Assembly: GCA_019752115.1 (NCBI GenBank)
Contig: JAIEMN010000019.1
Coordinates: forward strand, 124,001 to 188,000
Direction: 5' to 3'
Origin: Gemmatimonadaceae bacterium
GTDB taxonomy: Bacteria > Gemmatimonadota > Gemmatimonadetes > Gemmatimonadales > Gemmatimonadaceae
Length of the DNA: 64,000 bases
Under the pieces are notes generated by a model that saw only the letters and a program-made list of their open reading frames with translations, had not been told where the DNA came from and did not search any database. Positions 7,254 through 16,932 of the stretch are shown here, piece by piece; position 1 is the first letter of the stretch, and each line of letters starts with the position of its first letter. The position numbers were made by a program, and so were the translations under genes.

Positions 7254-9791
7254 ATGTCGTTCCGTCGTTCTCGCGTGCCCGCCCTGGTGCTGCTGGGCAC
7301 GCTGTCCACTCCGGCTGCCTCCGCGGTGGCGCAGCAGCCGCCGGCCGGTGGCGCCGCCCAACCCCCTGCCGCCACGCAGCCGCCCGCCGGTGGAGCACCG
7401 GGCGGCGGGAATGCGCCCGCGCGCGGCCCGCGCCCGTACGCGCAGGTGATCCCTGCCCGTGCGCATACCGAGCGGGGCGGCATCACGGTGCATCGGGTGG
7501 ATGAACGCTGGTTCTTCGAAGTCCCCGACTCGCTCAAGGGGCGCGACTTTCTGATGGTAACGCGCGTGGCCGGCGTGCCCGGCGGCTCGGGCGGCTTTCA
7601 GAGCGCGGGCAGCTCGCTCACGGAACGCCTGGTGCGCTGGGATCGCGTGGGGGACCGCGTGCTGCTCAAGAGCATCAACACCGGGGCGGTGGCCGATGAC
7701 TCACTCCCCATCGCCAAGAGCGTGGCGCAGAACAACTATCCGGCGATCATCGGCGCGTTTCCCATTGCCGCCTACGGCAAGGACAGTGCGTCGTACGTGA
7801 TCGACGTGACCGACTTCTTCGCCACCGACAATCCGGCGACGTCCGGCCTCGACGCGGCAAGCCGCCGTCAGTTCGGTGTGCGTCGCTTTGATGCCGCGCG
7901 CAGCTACATCGCGGGGATCCGCGGGTTCCCGATCAACATCGAAGTGCGGCAGGTGCAGACGTTCGATGCCGCCACGCCCCCGAGCGATCCCGATGGGGCT
8001 ACGGTCACGATGGAGACGCGGCAGTCGATCGTGCTCCTCCCCAAGGTGCCGATGCGCCCGCGCTACGCCGACGCGCGCGTGGGCTTCTTCTCGGTGGAGC
8101 GCGTGAACTACGGCCTCGATGTGCAGAAGGCCGAAAGTCAGGAGTTCATCACCCGGTGGCGCCTCGAGCCCAAGGATCCCGCCGCGTATGCGCGCGGAGA
8201 ACTCGTGGAGCCGGTCAAGCCCATCGTGTACTACCTCGACCCGGCGACGCCCACCCGCTGGAAGCGCTACGTGAAGGAAGGCGTGGAGAACTGGCAGAAG
8301 GTCTTTGAGAAGGCCGGCTTCAAGAACGCCATCCTGGCGAAGGATGCGCCGAGCAAGGCGGAAGATCCCGACTTCGACATGGACGATGCGCGCTACAGCA
8401 TTGTGCGCTGGGCCGCGAGCCTGGTGCGCAATGCGACCGGACCGCACACGCACGATCCGCGCTCGGGGGAAATCATCAACAGCGAGATCACGTGGTACCA
8501 CAACCACATGCGTTCATATCGCAACTGGCTCATCATGGAGACCGGGGCCGCCAATCCGATGGCGCGCTCGCTCAACATCCCGGATGAGCTGATGGGCGAG
8601 ACGATGCGGCAGGTGATCACGCACGAGATCGGCCACGCGCTGGGGCTGCAGCACAACATGATCGCGTCGGCGAGCTTCCCGGTGGATTCGCTGCGGAAGC
8701 CGTCGTTCACGCGGAAGTACGGCGTGAGTGCGACGATCATGGACTACGCGCGCCAAAACTATGTGGCGCAGCCGGGCGATGGGCTCGAGCCGAAGGACTT
8801 CATCCGTCGCGCCGGCCCGTTCGACGACTTTGCCATCAACTGGGGCTACCGCGTGATCAACGCCCCGACGCCCGAGGCGGAGCGCAGCACGCTCAACACG
8901 TGGCTCACCAAGCAGAGCGGGCCGTTCCCCTATCGTTTTGCGTCGCAGGGTGTGGCCGCGGGTGATCCGCGCAACCAGACCGAGGATCTGGGCGACGATC
9001 CGGTGAAGGCGAGCCGCTACAGCACGATGAACTACAAGCGGATGATTCCGCAGCTGGCCACCTGGACCACGACGCCGGGCGATGATTTCACGGAGTTGCG
9101 CGAGGTCTACGAGGAGTCGGTGGGGCGCTGGTTCGGCAACATGCAGCATGTGACCACGGTGGTGGGCGGCGTCGAGGTGGATCTGAAGAGCGCCGATCAG
9201 CCGGGGGCCGTGTATCGGGTTGTACCCAAGGCGCGGCAGAAGGAGGCGCTCGCGTTCCTCGCCGAGCAGGTGTTTGCCACGCCCACGTGGTTGAGCCCCG
9301 CGAACATCACGTCGCGCATCGGGCCCACGAACGTGATTGCGCAGCGGCAGGCGGCGATCGTGACGACGCTGCTGACGCCGGCGCGCCTTGGGCGTCTGGC
9401 GGAGTCGGAGGCGTACGACGCCGCCAATGCGTATCCGCTTGCGGAGTACATGACCGACCTGCGGCGTGCCCTCTTTGCCGGCACGCCGGACGCGGGGCGG
9501 CGGCAGTTGCAGCGCGTGTACCTGCAGCGGCTCGAGGCGCTCATCAAGCCGCCCACCGCGCCGGCGGCCGGTGGACCGGGCGGCGGCTTTGGTGGCGGAC
9601 CGGCGCGCTACACGCCGTTCGTTACGGCGCCGACGGTGCCGCTGAGCGACCTGCCGGCGCTGGCGCGCCAGCAGTTGCGCGACGTGCAGCGGGAGGCGAC
9701 GGCCAACGCGGCCACTGCCACCGGCACCACGAAGGCACACTGGCAGGATCTGGCCGATCGCGCGCGCGCGATTCTCGATCCGCGCAGCTGA
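7254..9791 (+). CDS. secreted zinc metalloprotease, DUF5117/DUF4953 type
   Basis: An 845-residue protein with a signal peptide (hydrophobic core LVLLGTLSTPAASA, cleavage near AVAQQ) and a proline/alanine/glycine-rich spacer (residues about 27-65). The zinc motif HEIGHALGLQHN starts at about residue 457; a SATIMDYAR segment follows 28 residues later, as in metzincin-like proteases with a Met-turn (IMDYA). The overall layout matches the large DUF5117/DUF4953 zinc-dependent metalloproteases, often secreted or outer-membrane proteins of Bacteroidota and Gemmatimonadota. A C-terminal GGPGGGFGGG low-complexity stretch lies about 45 residues before the end. Start ATG 7254 has no evident Shine-Dalgarno. 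Likely role: degradation of external protein; specificity unknown. Confidence 0.85.
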   Translation: MSFRRSRVPALVLLGTLSTPAASAVAQQPPAGGAAQPPAATQPPAGGAPGGGNAPARGPRPYAQVIPARAHTERGGITVHRVDERWFFEVPDSLKGRDFLMVTRVAGVPGGSGGFQSAGSSLTERLVRWDRVGDRVLLKSINTGAVADDSLPIAKSVAQNNYPAIIGAFPIAAYGKDSASYVIDVTDFFATDNPATSGLDAASRRQFGVRRFDAARSYIAGIRGFPINIEVRQVQTFDAATPPSDPDGATVTMETRQSIVLLPKVPMRPRYADARVGFFSVERVNYGLDVQKAESQEFITRWRLEPKDPAAYARGELVEPVKPIVYYLDPATPTRWKRYVKEGVENWQKVFEKAGFKNAILAKDAPSKAEDPDFDMDDARYSIVRWAASLVRNATGPHTHDPRSGEIINSEITWYHNHMRSYRNWLIMETGAANPMARSLNIPDELMGETMRQVITHEIGHALGLQHNMIASASFPVDSLRKPSFTRKYGVSATIMDYARQNYVAQPGDGLEPKDFIRRAGPFDDFAINWGYRVINAPTPEAERSTLNTWLTKQSGPFPYRFASQGVAAGDPRNQTEDLGDDPVKASRYSTMNYKRMIPQLATWTTTPGDDFTELREVYEESVGRWFGNMQHVTTVVGGVEVDLKSADQPGAVYRVVPKARQKEALAFLAEQVFATPTWLSPANITSRIGPTNVIAQRQAAIVTTLLTPARLGRLAESEAYDAANAYPLAEYMTDLRRALFAGTPDAGRRQLQRVYLQRLEALIKPPTAPAAGGPGGGFGGGPARYTPFVTAPTVPLSDLPALARQQLRDVQREATANAATATGTTKAHWQDLADRARAILDPRS

Positions 9792-9803
9792 TCGCGCGCG
9801 GCG

Positions 9804-11033
9804 CTAGTACAGCAGCAGCGGTGCAACGCGCGCGGCCCATCCGGTCGCGCGCGTTGTCGTTTGGTCGGGGAGCGGCGCGTGCGGATCGGCCAGCGCCGCC
9901 GCGAGATCGCGCCGCCCCACCAGCCGGGCGAGATGATCAGCGCCGCTGGGATTGGCGGCGGTCGGATACGTCGCCCAGGCAAAGTCGCGCGGGTGCTGCC
10001 GCGCCACGTGCGCGAGCAGGCGAAGGCCGAGCGCCACCGGACGAAGCGACTGCGCCACAAATGTCGCGGGATCCGCCGCCGCCACGGTCAGGTGGATGCC
10101 CTCACAGCGCACACCGGCGTGCGGACCCGTCGTCGGCGTGAAGTGTAGCGGCTCCGCCGCCACGCCAGGCTCACGCACCGCCGACGCGAGTGCGGCCGCG
10201 TCGAGCCACGGTGCGCCGACGGTGGCAAACGGCGCGCTGGTGCCGCGCGCCACGCTGACGTTGGTGGCTTCGAAGAGACAGGTGCCGGGGTACCAGGCGG
10301 CGCAGTGTGCGTGGGGCATCGCCGGCGACGTGGGAATCCACGGGAGCCCGGTGGCCTGCCAGTCGCGCGTCCGATCCCATCCCGTGCAGCGGACCACCTC
10401 GAGCCGCGCCGTCGGTACGGCCTCGCATTGCCAGACGCGCGCCAACTCCCCCAACGTGAGACTGTGGCGAACGGGGATGTCGCTCTCCCCGATGAACGAC
10501 CGGCAATCCGCCGAGAGCATCGGCCCTTCGGCGGACGCGAGCACACCGCCGAGCGGATTGGGGCGATCGAGGACCACCAACGGCACGCCGGCCTCGGCAC
10601 AGGCGTGCAGCGCGTGCCACAGCGTCCACGCGTAGGTGTAGAACCGGGCGCCCACGTCGGGGATGTCGAAGAGCACGGCGTCGAGATCCATGAGGTGCGC
10701 CCGCGTGGGACGCATGCGCTCGCCATAGAGCGACACCACGGGGAGCCCGGTGACGGCGTCATGACCATCCGTGACGGGGGCGCCGTCAGCCGCCGACGCA
10801 CCGAGGCCATGCTCGGGCCCAAATAGCCGCACGAGCGGCACACCGGCCTGCTGCAGGGCGACCCGCACTCGCACATCGGGATCGCCCGCACGGCGCGCCG
10901 CGTCATTCGTGATCAGTCCGACGCGCCGCCACGATGCCCACCACGCGGGGGTGTCGATGAACACATCCACACCGAATCGCACCACGGCGGGGGAGTGCGG
11001 TCCGGCAGGCGGGAGTCGCGGGGGCGAGTGCAT
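9804..11033 (-). CDS. DUF1343 protein, exo-beta-N-acetylmuramidase (NamZ-like), no clear signal peptide
   Basis: About 409 residues of the DUF1343 family; characterised members (NamZ, glycoside hydrolase family GH171) remove terminal MurNAc from peptidoglycan fragments. Typical segments are visible: RRVGLITNDAARR, RLFGPEHGLGA, VVSLYGERMRPT, LFDIPDVGARFYTYAWTL, LDRPNPLGG, PGTCLFEATNVSVARGT. The start ATG 11033 is chosen because the family similarity begins soon after; the open frame upstream (to 11126) is low-complexity and overlaps the divergent promoter. Unlike its divergent partner at 11113, this copy lacks an obvious signal peptide and may act on imported muropeptides in the cytoplasm, though a weak N-terminal signal cannot be excluded. 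Confidence 0.85.
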   Translation of the reverse strand: MHSPPRLPPAGPHSPAVVRFGVDVFIDTPAWWASWRRVGLITNDAARRAGDPDVRVRVALQQAGVPLVRLFGPEHGLGASAADGAPVTDGHDAVTGLPVVSLYGERMRPTRAHLMDLDAVLFDIPDVGARFYTYAWTLWHALHACAEAGVPLVVLDRPNPLGGVLASAEGPMLSADCRSFIGESDIPVRHSLTLGELARVWQCEAVPTARLEVVRCTGWDRTRDWQATGLPWIPTSPAMPHAHCAAWYPGTCLFEATNVSVARGTSAPFATVGAPWLDAAALASAVREPGVAAEPLHFTPTTGPHAGVRCEGIHLTVAAADPATFVAQSLRPVALGLRLLAHVARQHPRDFAWATYPTAANPSGADHLARLVGRRDLAAALADPHAPLPDQTTTRATGWAARVAPLLLY

Positions 11034-11038
11034 GGGGT

Positions 11039-11044
11039 AGTATA
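11039..11044 (-). promoter_or_regulatory. possible -10 box of a leaderless transcript (DUF1343 gene at 11033)
   Basis: TATACT on the minus strand is followed by ACCCC and then ATG 11033, a five-base spacing. No Shine-Dalgarno is present. Confidence 0.4.
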
Positions 11045-11112
11045 CGGGTGGATCGATATCGGCGGTCTCCCCGCGCCGGATCGACCGCTGCCCCACCCTC
11101 TCCCCACCGCCC

Positions 11113-12360
11113 ATGTCCCGCCCCATCGTTCGCGCGGCCCTTGCCGCCGGCGTGCTGCTCCTCGCGCCCCTTGCCGATGCCCTCGCTCAAGCCAAGGGGA
11201 ACGTCATCCCCGGCATTGAAGTGCTGCTCACCGACTCGCTGCACCTGATCAAGGGCAAGCGCGTGGGGCTGCTCACCAACCATTCGGGGCGAGATCGGAA
11301 AGGCACCAGCACCATCGATCTGCTGTTCAACGCGCCTGGCGTGAAGCTCACCGCGCTCTATGGCCCCGAGCATGGCATTCGCGGCGAGGCGAAGGCCGGC
11401 GAAAAGGTATCGAGTGGGACCGACGCGAAAACCGGGGTGAAGGTGTACTCGCTGTACGGCGATGTCGAGTCGCCCACGCCGGACATGATGAAGGACATCG
11501 ACGTGCTGCTCTACGACATCCAGGATGTCGGCGCGCGCGTCTATACCTACCAGTGGACGCTCGCGCTGACTGCGGCGAGCGCCAAGAAGCCGATCATCAT
11601 TCTCGATCGACCGGATCCAATTCGCGCCGACCGCATCGAGGGGAACATCCTCGATCTCAAGTTCCGCTCACTCGTGGGGCAGCATGCCGTCGCGCTGCGC
11701 TATGGGCTCACCGTCGGTGAGCTCATGAAATACCTCGTGGGCACCAAGGCGATCGATGCCCAGGTGACGGTGGTCCCCATGAAGAACTACCGCCGGGCGA
11801 TGTGGTACGATGAGACCGGCATGCCGCGCGTGAATCCGAGCCCCAATCTGCGCACGCTCGACGCCGAGCTCCTCTACCCGGGCACGGTGTTTTTCGAGGG
11901 GACGAACGCCACCGAAGGACGTGGCACCGATGCCCCCTTCCAGCTGATCGGCGCCGACTACCTCACCGACCACGTCGCGGTGGCGAAGGGACTCAACGAT
12001 CTCAAGCTCCCCGGTGTGCGTTTCGATACGGCGACGCGCACCATCGAAGCGGGCTACAAGTTCGGCGGCAAGACGATTCCCATGATCAAGGTGTCGGTCA
12101 CCGACCGCAATGCGGTGCGCTCGGTGGAGCTGGGCATTCGCATGCTGCGCGCCTTCCGCGCCGCGCATCCGAAGGAGTTCGCCTGGCGTGAGCCGAGCGT
12201 GAATGCCGCCGGCCGCATCAAGGGGATCGATCGCCTGGCGGGGACCGATGCCCTCACCAAGGCGGTCGATGAGGGCACCGTCGATGCGCTCATCAAGCAG
12301 TGGGACGCCGATGCGGCCAGGTTCGCGCAGCTTGTGAAGCCATACCTGCTGTATCGGTGA
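11113..12360 (+). CDS. secreted DUF1343 protein, exo-beta-N-acetylmuramidase (NamZ-like)
   Basis: A 415-residue DUF1343/GH171-type protein with a clear signal peptide (AALAAGVLLLAPLADALAQA, cleavage after about residue 25). Family segments: KRVGLLTNHSGRD, ALYGPEHGIRGE, VYSLYGDVESPT, LLYDIQDVGARVYTYQW, ILDRPDPIRADRIEG, YPGTVFFEGTNATEGRGTD. It is the divergent paralogue of the gene at 9804-11033, with the same motif order, so the pair probably arose by inverted duplication or was selected as a secreted/intracellular pair for muropeptide use. The gene ends before a strong bidirectional hairpin at 12464-12496. Exported location follows from the signal peptide; activity is by family. Confidence 0.88.
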   Translation: MSRPIVRAALAAGVLLLAPLADALAQAKGNVIPGIEVLLTDSLHLIKGKRVGLLTNHSGRDRKGTSTIDLLFNAPGVKLTALYGPEHGIRGEAKAGEKVSSGTDAKTGVKVYSLYGDVESPTPDMMKDIDVLLYDIQDVGARVYTYQWTLALTAASAKKPIIILDRPDPIRADRIEGNILDLKFRSLVGQHAVALRYGLTVGELMKYLVGTKAIDAQVTVVPMKNYRRAMWYDETGMPRVNPSPNLRTLDAELLYPGTVFFEGTNATEGRGTDAPFQLIGADYLTDHVAVAKGLNDLKLPGVRFDTATRTIEAGYKFGGKTIPMIKVSVTDRNAVRSVELGIRMLRAFRAAHPKEFAWREPSVNAAGRIKGIDRLAGTDALTKAVDEGTVDALIKQWDADAARFAQLVKPYLLYR

Positions 12361-12463
12361 GCGCTCGACCGGCCCTCGAGCGGCACTCGCACGGGGGTGC
12401 GTGTCACTGATATGGCATATCAGGGGCCAGGTGGGAGGGTTGAGGGGGAAGTGGGATGCGGAA

Positions 12464-12496
12464 AGGGGGCGACGGCGCTTTGCGCCGTCGCCCCCT
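12464..12496. terminator. bidirectional hairpin terminator between convergent genes
   Basis: A perfect 15-bp stem (12464-12478 with 12482-12496) closes a TTT loop. It is very GC-rich, flanked by an A-rich start and a short T-containing tail, and stands between the DUF1343 gene and the convergent TonB receptor gene. The 100 bases before it (12361-12463) hold no gene I can support. Confidence 0.75.
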
Positions 12497-12595
12497 CGCC
12501 GTTTCACCTCCCCCTGACTGCTCCCCCCTGGCTCCTCAACTGCGGGAGCCGTGACGGGCAGCTGCCGGCGGTGTGCTGGATCGCTGGTCGAGCGA

Positions 12596-15391
12596 TCAGA
12601 AGTCGAACCTCAAACCCACCTGCCCCATGCGGGCGCCGAAGACGGCGGTCGGCTTGCCGAACGTGGCCACCGGCGCACCGGCCGTCGTGAACTGCGTGCC
12701 GCCGTACGACAGGTTGTTGCGCCAGTTGAACACGTTGAACGCTTCGGCCGAGAGGCTGACCGTGCGGCCGCTCACCTTGTACAGCGGGCGCGCGATGCGC
12801 ATGTCCACCGTGCGGTACCAGAACGGCCACGAGTTCGGCGGCAGCGTCGTGCGGTTGCCGGTCGACGTGGGCGTGCTCCCCGGGAAGTCATCGTTGAACA
12901 CGTTGTTCAGGTTGAGATCGCGCCCGTCGACCGTCACGAAGGGACGCGGGCTCGCAATCGTCGCCACCGAGGAGAACGTGAAGCCGAACGGGATCTGCAC
13001 GATGTCCGAAAGCACGAAGCGGTGCCGTTCGTCGCCGGTGGTCCGCTGGCGATTGAAGAGGAAGTTGTACGTGAAGGTCGGCAGGGCCGCCGTGTCGAAG
13101 TCGCCCTGATACCAGCCGAGCGTATAGGCAAAGTTCACCCGGTTGCGCTTGCGCTGGTACGTCGCCTGGACGAGCACCGAGGAGTAGTCCGACTGGCCGA
13201 TGTCATCCCAGATCAGGATGTCGCCATAGTTGGCCGTCAGCTTGCGACGGGACGGCGTCACAGTGCGATCGACGTAGTTCGGATTGCGCTGCACATAGAG
13301 GTTGTCCATGTGCTGGCGGACGTAGTCGATATTGAAGCCGAACGACTCGGTGAGCTGATGACCGACACCGATCGACATCTGCTTCGAGTGCGGCGTCTTC
13401 ATGTCGAGGTTCATCAGGATCGGCGCCGGCGAGCCCGACGCGCCGGAGATGACCCGCTGGCGCAGGACGGCCGGATCGGTCGTACCCGGGTTCACGAAGT
13501 TGTAGGTACGCCAGGTCGAATTGCGACGCTCCTGGAAGCCCATGAAGCTCGTGACGCGGTCGTAGATGATACCGAAGCCACCACGCACGAACGTCTTGTT
13601 GTCCTTGAACGGATCCCACGAGAAGGACACCCGCGGCGAGAAGTTGCCGAGCTGGTTCTTGCGGTTGCCGGCGTTCAGGTAGCCCTGGAGCTCCGGAATC
13701 CCCTGCAACACCGGATCCTTCGACCACGGCGTCACGTAGTCGTTGTTCATGGTGTTGAGCTCGGCATCGTGCCGCAGACCGAGCGACAGCGTGAAGTTCG
13801 GCTTGATGCGCCACTCGTCATTGATGTAGATGCCGGTGGTATAGCCGGTCGCGCTGGCGATCGCGTCGCTGGTGCCGTTCGGATCATTGAAGCCCACGGC
13901 GATCGAGGCCGAGTTGGGCAGCGTGGACGTGTCGGAGGGGAAGTTGAAGGTGCCGTTCGTGTTGTTCGGCTGGTTCTGCTGCGCGGCGATCGTCGACAGC
14001 TCGACGCCGGCCTTCACGATGTGCGACCCGGCCTTCTCCACGTTCCACGTCGCCCGGTTGACGAAGCGGAAGTGGTTCTCCTTGAGGATGAGCGGGAAGC
14101 CCGCGGTCCCGAAGATGACGCCGGGATAGCTGCGCTGCGGACCCGGCAACAGCGGCGCTTCGTTGTGATTCCAGCTCACCAGCTGCAGGCTCGCTTCGTT
14201 CACGAAGTTGCCGCTCTTGGCGAGATACCGCTGACGAAGCTGCGCCGTGTAGATCTCGTACTTCTGCGAGATGCCGCCATCCTGCGTGACGCGGCCACCG
14301 AAGTTGCCTTCGCCGCGCAGGAAGCGCGCGGACCCCATGAAGTCGTACGTGATCGTGGGGCTCGCCACATACGTCAGGCGCGAGAACGCCGTGTGATTCT
14401 TGTTCGGCGCCAGGAACGACCCGCGAAGCGAGGCCCAGTTGGCGCCGCTGGTGGGATTCACATCGAGATAGAAGTCGGTGTCCGTCAACTCATAACTGGT
14501 CGCCAGGAACAGCTTATCCTTCTTGAGCGGACCGGCAATGTTGAAGCCGAGCTGCGACCGACCGAAGTTCGGCACGGTGGTCTGAAAGGCATTCTGCGCC
14601 AGCATGCTCTTGTTCTGGTAGAAGCCGAAGCCCGACCCCTTCCACTGGTTCGTGCCGCGCTTCGATTCCGCGCTGATCACGTACGAGCCCGCTCGCGTGA
14701 ACTCCGCATCGTACGGATTCAGGTACACGCGGAAGTTCTCCAGCCCCTCCTGCGGCAGCGGTGAGCCGGTCTGCCCGAGGCCCACAATGTTGCCGTTGAA
14801 GAGGCTCTTCATTTCGACACCGTCCATGTAGACGTTGAAGAAACGGAGATCCGGTGCCGCACCGCCCGAGGGGAGGGTGCGCCCCGACTGCGGCTGGTAC
14901 GTTTTGATGCCGGGCGCGATACCGGCCAGATTCATGATGCCGCGCGAGTTGAACGGAAGATTCTCGATTTCTTCCTTCACGACCGGCGCGGACACGGACA
15001 TGCGCTGCACTTCCACCTGCTTCACGCGATCGGCGGTGACCGTCTGCGCATCGAGCTCGGCGGCGCCCTTCTCGAGTTCAAACTCGAGACGCGCCCGCTG
15101 GCCCAGCACGAGTTGCACGGTATCTGTGCGCTGCCGGTAGCCGAGCGCCTTCACATTGACGGTGAACTGCCCGGAGTAGAGGCCGAGCACCCGGAATTCA
15201 CCGGTCGGGCGCGTCAGCACCCGATGGACTTCGTCGGTCGCCACGTTGCGAACCGTGATCTGCGCGCCGGCAACCGGGCTGCCATCGGCGCGAACCGCGC
15301 CTTCAAGTGTGATGGAGTTCTGGGCGAGCGCCGAACTGGCGGCGAGCACCGAGGCGGACGCCGCGAGGAGCAACCGTGTTACCGGTCGCAT
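12596..15391 (-). CDS. TonB-dependent outer membrane receptor with carboxypeptidase regulatory-like domain (Oar-like)
   Basis: About 931 residues. The leader MRPVTRLLLAASASVLAASSALAQ is a clear signal peptide. Residues about 26-110 form a carboxypeptidase-regulatory-like beta-sandwich (VRADGSPVAGAQITVRN), followed by a plug domain and a long beta-barrel ending in the aromatic outer-membrane signature VGLRFDF. This architecture is the Oar-like/SusC-like family that imports large ligands with TonB-ExbBD energy. ATG 15391 is chosen from two adjacent ATGs because AGGAAGG lies six bases upstream; the open frame further upstream is a shadow. A -10-like TATACT lies about 60 bases before the start. 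The ligand is not evident; the neighbouring amino-acid and peptide genes make peptides a reasonable guess only. Confidence 0.88.
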   Translation of the reverse strand: MRPVTRLLLAASASVLAASSALAQNSITLEGAVRADGSPVAGAQITVRNVATDEVHRVLTRPTGEFRVLGLYSGQFTVNVKALGYRQRTDTVQLVLGQRARLEFELEKGAAELDAQTVTADRVKQVEVQRMSVSAPVVKEEIENLPFNSRGIMNLAGIAPGIKTYQPQSGRTLPSGGAAPDLRFFNVYMDGVEMKSLFNGNIVGLGQTGSPLPQEGLENFRVYLNPYDAEFTRAGSYVISAESKRGTNQWKGSGFGFYQNKSMLAQNAFQTTVPNFGRSQLGFNIAGPLKKDKLFLATSYELTDTDFYLDVNPTSGANWASLRGSFLAPNKNHTAFSRLTYVASPTITYDFMGSARFLRGEGNFGGRVTQDGGISQKYEIYTAQLRQRYLAKSGNFVNEASLQLVSWNHNEAPLLPGPQRSYPGVIFGTAGFPLILKENHFRFVNRATWNVEKAGSHIVKAGVELSTIAAQQNQPNNTNGTFNFPSDTSTLPNSASIAVGFNDPNGTSDAIASATGYTTGIYINDEWRIKPNFTLSLGLRHDAELNTMNNDYVTPWSKDPVLQGIPELQGYLNAGNRKNQLGNFSPRVSFSWDPFKDNKTFVRGGFGIIYDRVTSFMGFQERRNSTWRTYNFVNPGTTDPAVLRQRVISGASGSPAPILMNLDMKTPHSKQMSIGVGHQLTESFGFNIDYVRQHMDNLYVQRNPNYVDRTVTPSRRKLTANYGDILIWDDIGQSDYSSVLVQATYQRKRNRVNFAYTLGWYQGDFDTAALPTFTYNFLFNRQRTTGDERHRFVLSDIVQIPFGFTFSSVATIASPRPFVTVDGRDLNLNNVFNDDFPGSTPTSTGNRTTLPPNSWPFWYRTVDMRIARPLYKVSGRTVSLSAEAFNVFNWRNNLSYGGTQFTTAGAPVATFGKPTAVFGARMGQVGLRFDF

Positions 15392-15450
15392 CATGGGCCT
15401 TCCTGGCGTTGGGGAGGGAGGAGGGAAACTGCGGTGGGGCAAGTGGCACG

Positions 15451-15456
15451 AGTATA
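15451..15456 (-). promoter_or_regulatory. possible -10 box of the TonB receptor gene
   Basis: TATACT on the minus strand, 60 bases upstream of ATG 15391, in a locally AT-rich patch. No clear -35 element is seen. Confidence 0.35.
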
Positions 15457-15588
15457 GGAAACCGTTTACCGATCGGCTAGCCGGGGATTCCCGCACGGTG
15501 CCCCAGATCGCCGCCCCACGGTGGCCGATCGGCGTCGAGGCTCCCATGTTCTTCTGGTCCCGTGTTTCCCTCCTGCCAGCCGTGTGCC

Positions 15589-16914
15589 ATGACTGCCTCG
15601 ACCTTGCCGTCGCTCGACGCCCTCTGGATGCCGTTCACCGCCAACCGTGCCTTCAAGGCGGCGCCGCGGCTGCTCGCCCGCGCTGAGGGGGTGCACTACT
15701 GGGATGTGGATGGCCACCGCGTCCTCGACGGCACGTCGGGGCTCTGGTGTGTGAACGCCGGCCATGCCCGCCCGCGCATCGTGGAGGCGATTGCCAAGGC
15801 GGCGGCATCGCTCGACTACGCGCCCGGCTTCAACATGGGCCATCCGGCACCGTTCGAGCTGGCCGATCGGCTGGCGGCGCTCACGCCGGCGGGTCTCGAT
15901 CGCATCTTCTTCACCAACTCGGGCTCCGAGTCGGTGGACACGGCCATGAAAATCATCATGGCGTACTTCGGGACCCGCGGCGAGACACAGCGCGTGCGCT
16001 TCGTCGGGCGCGAAAAGGGCTACCACGGCGTCGGATTCGGCGGCATCTCGGTGGGCGGGCTCGAGAACAACCGCCGGGCGTATGCACGCTATCTGCTGCC
16101 GCACACCGACGCGCATCTCCCCACCACACACGGCCTCGAGTCCAATCGGTTTGCGCGCAGCCAGCCGGCCAACGGGGTCGAGCTCGCCGACGCGCTCGAA
16201 GCGCTCTGCGCCACCCATGGCGGCGACACCATCGCGGCCGTGTTCGTGGAGCCGATGGCCGGGTCCGCCGGCGTGCTCGTGCCGCCGGTCGGCTACCTGG
16301 AGCGGCTGCGCGCGATCTGCGACCGCCACGGCATCCTGCTCGTGTTCGATGAAGTCATCACCGGCTTCGGTCGGCTGGGCGCCGCCTTCGGCGCGCAGCG
16401 CTTTGGCGTGACGCCCGATCTGATGACCCTCGCCAAGGGCATCACCAACGGCGCCGTCCCCATGGGGGCGGTGTTTGCGCGGCGGGAGATCTACGACACG
16501 GTCGTGGACGGCGCGCCCAACGGCATCGAGTTCTTTCACGGCTACACGTATTCCGGCCATCCGCTCGCCTGTGCCGCCGGTCTTGCCACGCTCGATACGT
16601 ACGCCGAAGAAGGGCTCTTCGAACGGGCCGCCGAACTGGCGCCCTACTGGGAAGACGCGGTGCACTCGCTGCGCGGTGAACCACACGTCATCGACATCCG
16701 CAACCTGGGGCTCGTGGCCGGCGTGGAACTCGCCACCCGCGATGGTCAGGTCGGCGCACGCGGCATGGAGGCGCACATCGACTGCTTCCAGCACGGACAG
16801 CTGGTGCGCTTCACCGGCGACACCATCGCCATGAGCCCGCCGCTCATCATTGAACGCGCGCAGATCGACGAACTCATCGACGGCGTGCGCGCCACCCTGC
16901 GCCGCCTGCGGTAA
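15589..16914 (+). CDS. class III aminotransferase, omega-amino acid--pyruvate type
   Basis: A 441-residue fold-type I PLP enzyme. Key segments: WMPFTANRAFK near the N-terminus, FTNSGSESVDTAMKI (phosphate-binding SGSE), YHGVGFGG, VFDEVITGFGRLG with the cofactor aspartate, and the PLP lysine in TLAKGITNGAVPMG (about K283). The WMPF start and overall motifs are those of beta-alanine or omega-amino-acid:pyruvate aminotransferases, which move the amino group from beta-alanine, GABA or similar amines to pyruvate. ATG 15589 fits the family N-terminus; the frame is open to a GTG at 15562. It stands alone on the plus strand, divergent from the TonB receptor gene. Confidence 0.88.
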   Translation: MTASTLPSLDALWMPFTANRAFKAAPRLLARAEGVHYWDVDGHRVLDGTSGLWCVNAGHARPRIVEAIAKAAASLDYAPGFNMGHPAPFELADRLAALTPAGLDRIFFTNSGSESVDTAMKIIMAYFGTRGETQRVRFVGREKGYHGVGFGGISVGGLENNRRAYARYLLPHTDAHLPTTHGLESNRFARSQPANGVELADALEALCATHGGDTIAAVFVEPMAGSAGVLVPPVGYLERLRAICDRHGILLVFDEVITGFGRLGAAFGAQRFGVTPDLMTLAKGITNGAVPMGAVFARREIYDTVVDGAPNGIEFFHGYTYSGHPLACAAGLATLDTYAEEGLFERAAELAPYWEDAVHSLRGEPHVIDIRNLGLVAGVELATRDGQVGARGMEAHIDCFQHGQLVRFTGDTIAMSPPLIIERAQIDELIDGVRATLRRLR

Positions 16915-16932
16915 GGTGCCCGGGCGACGAGC

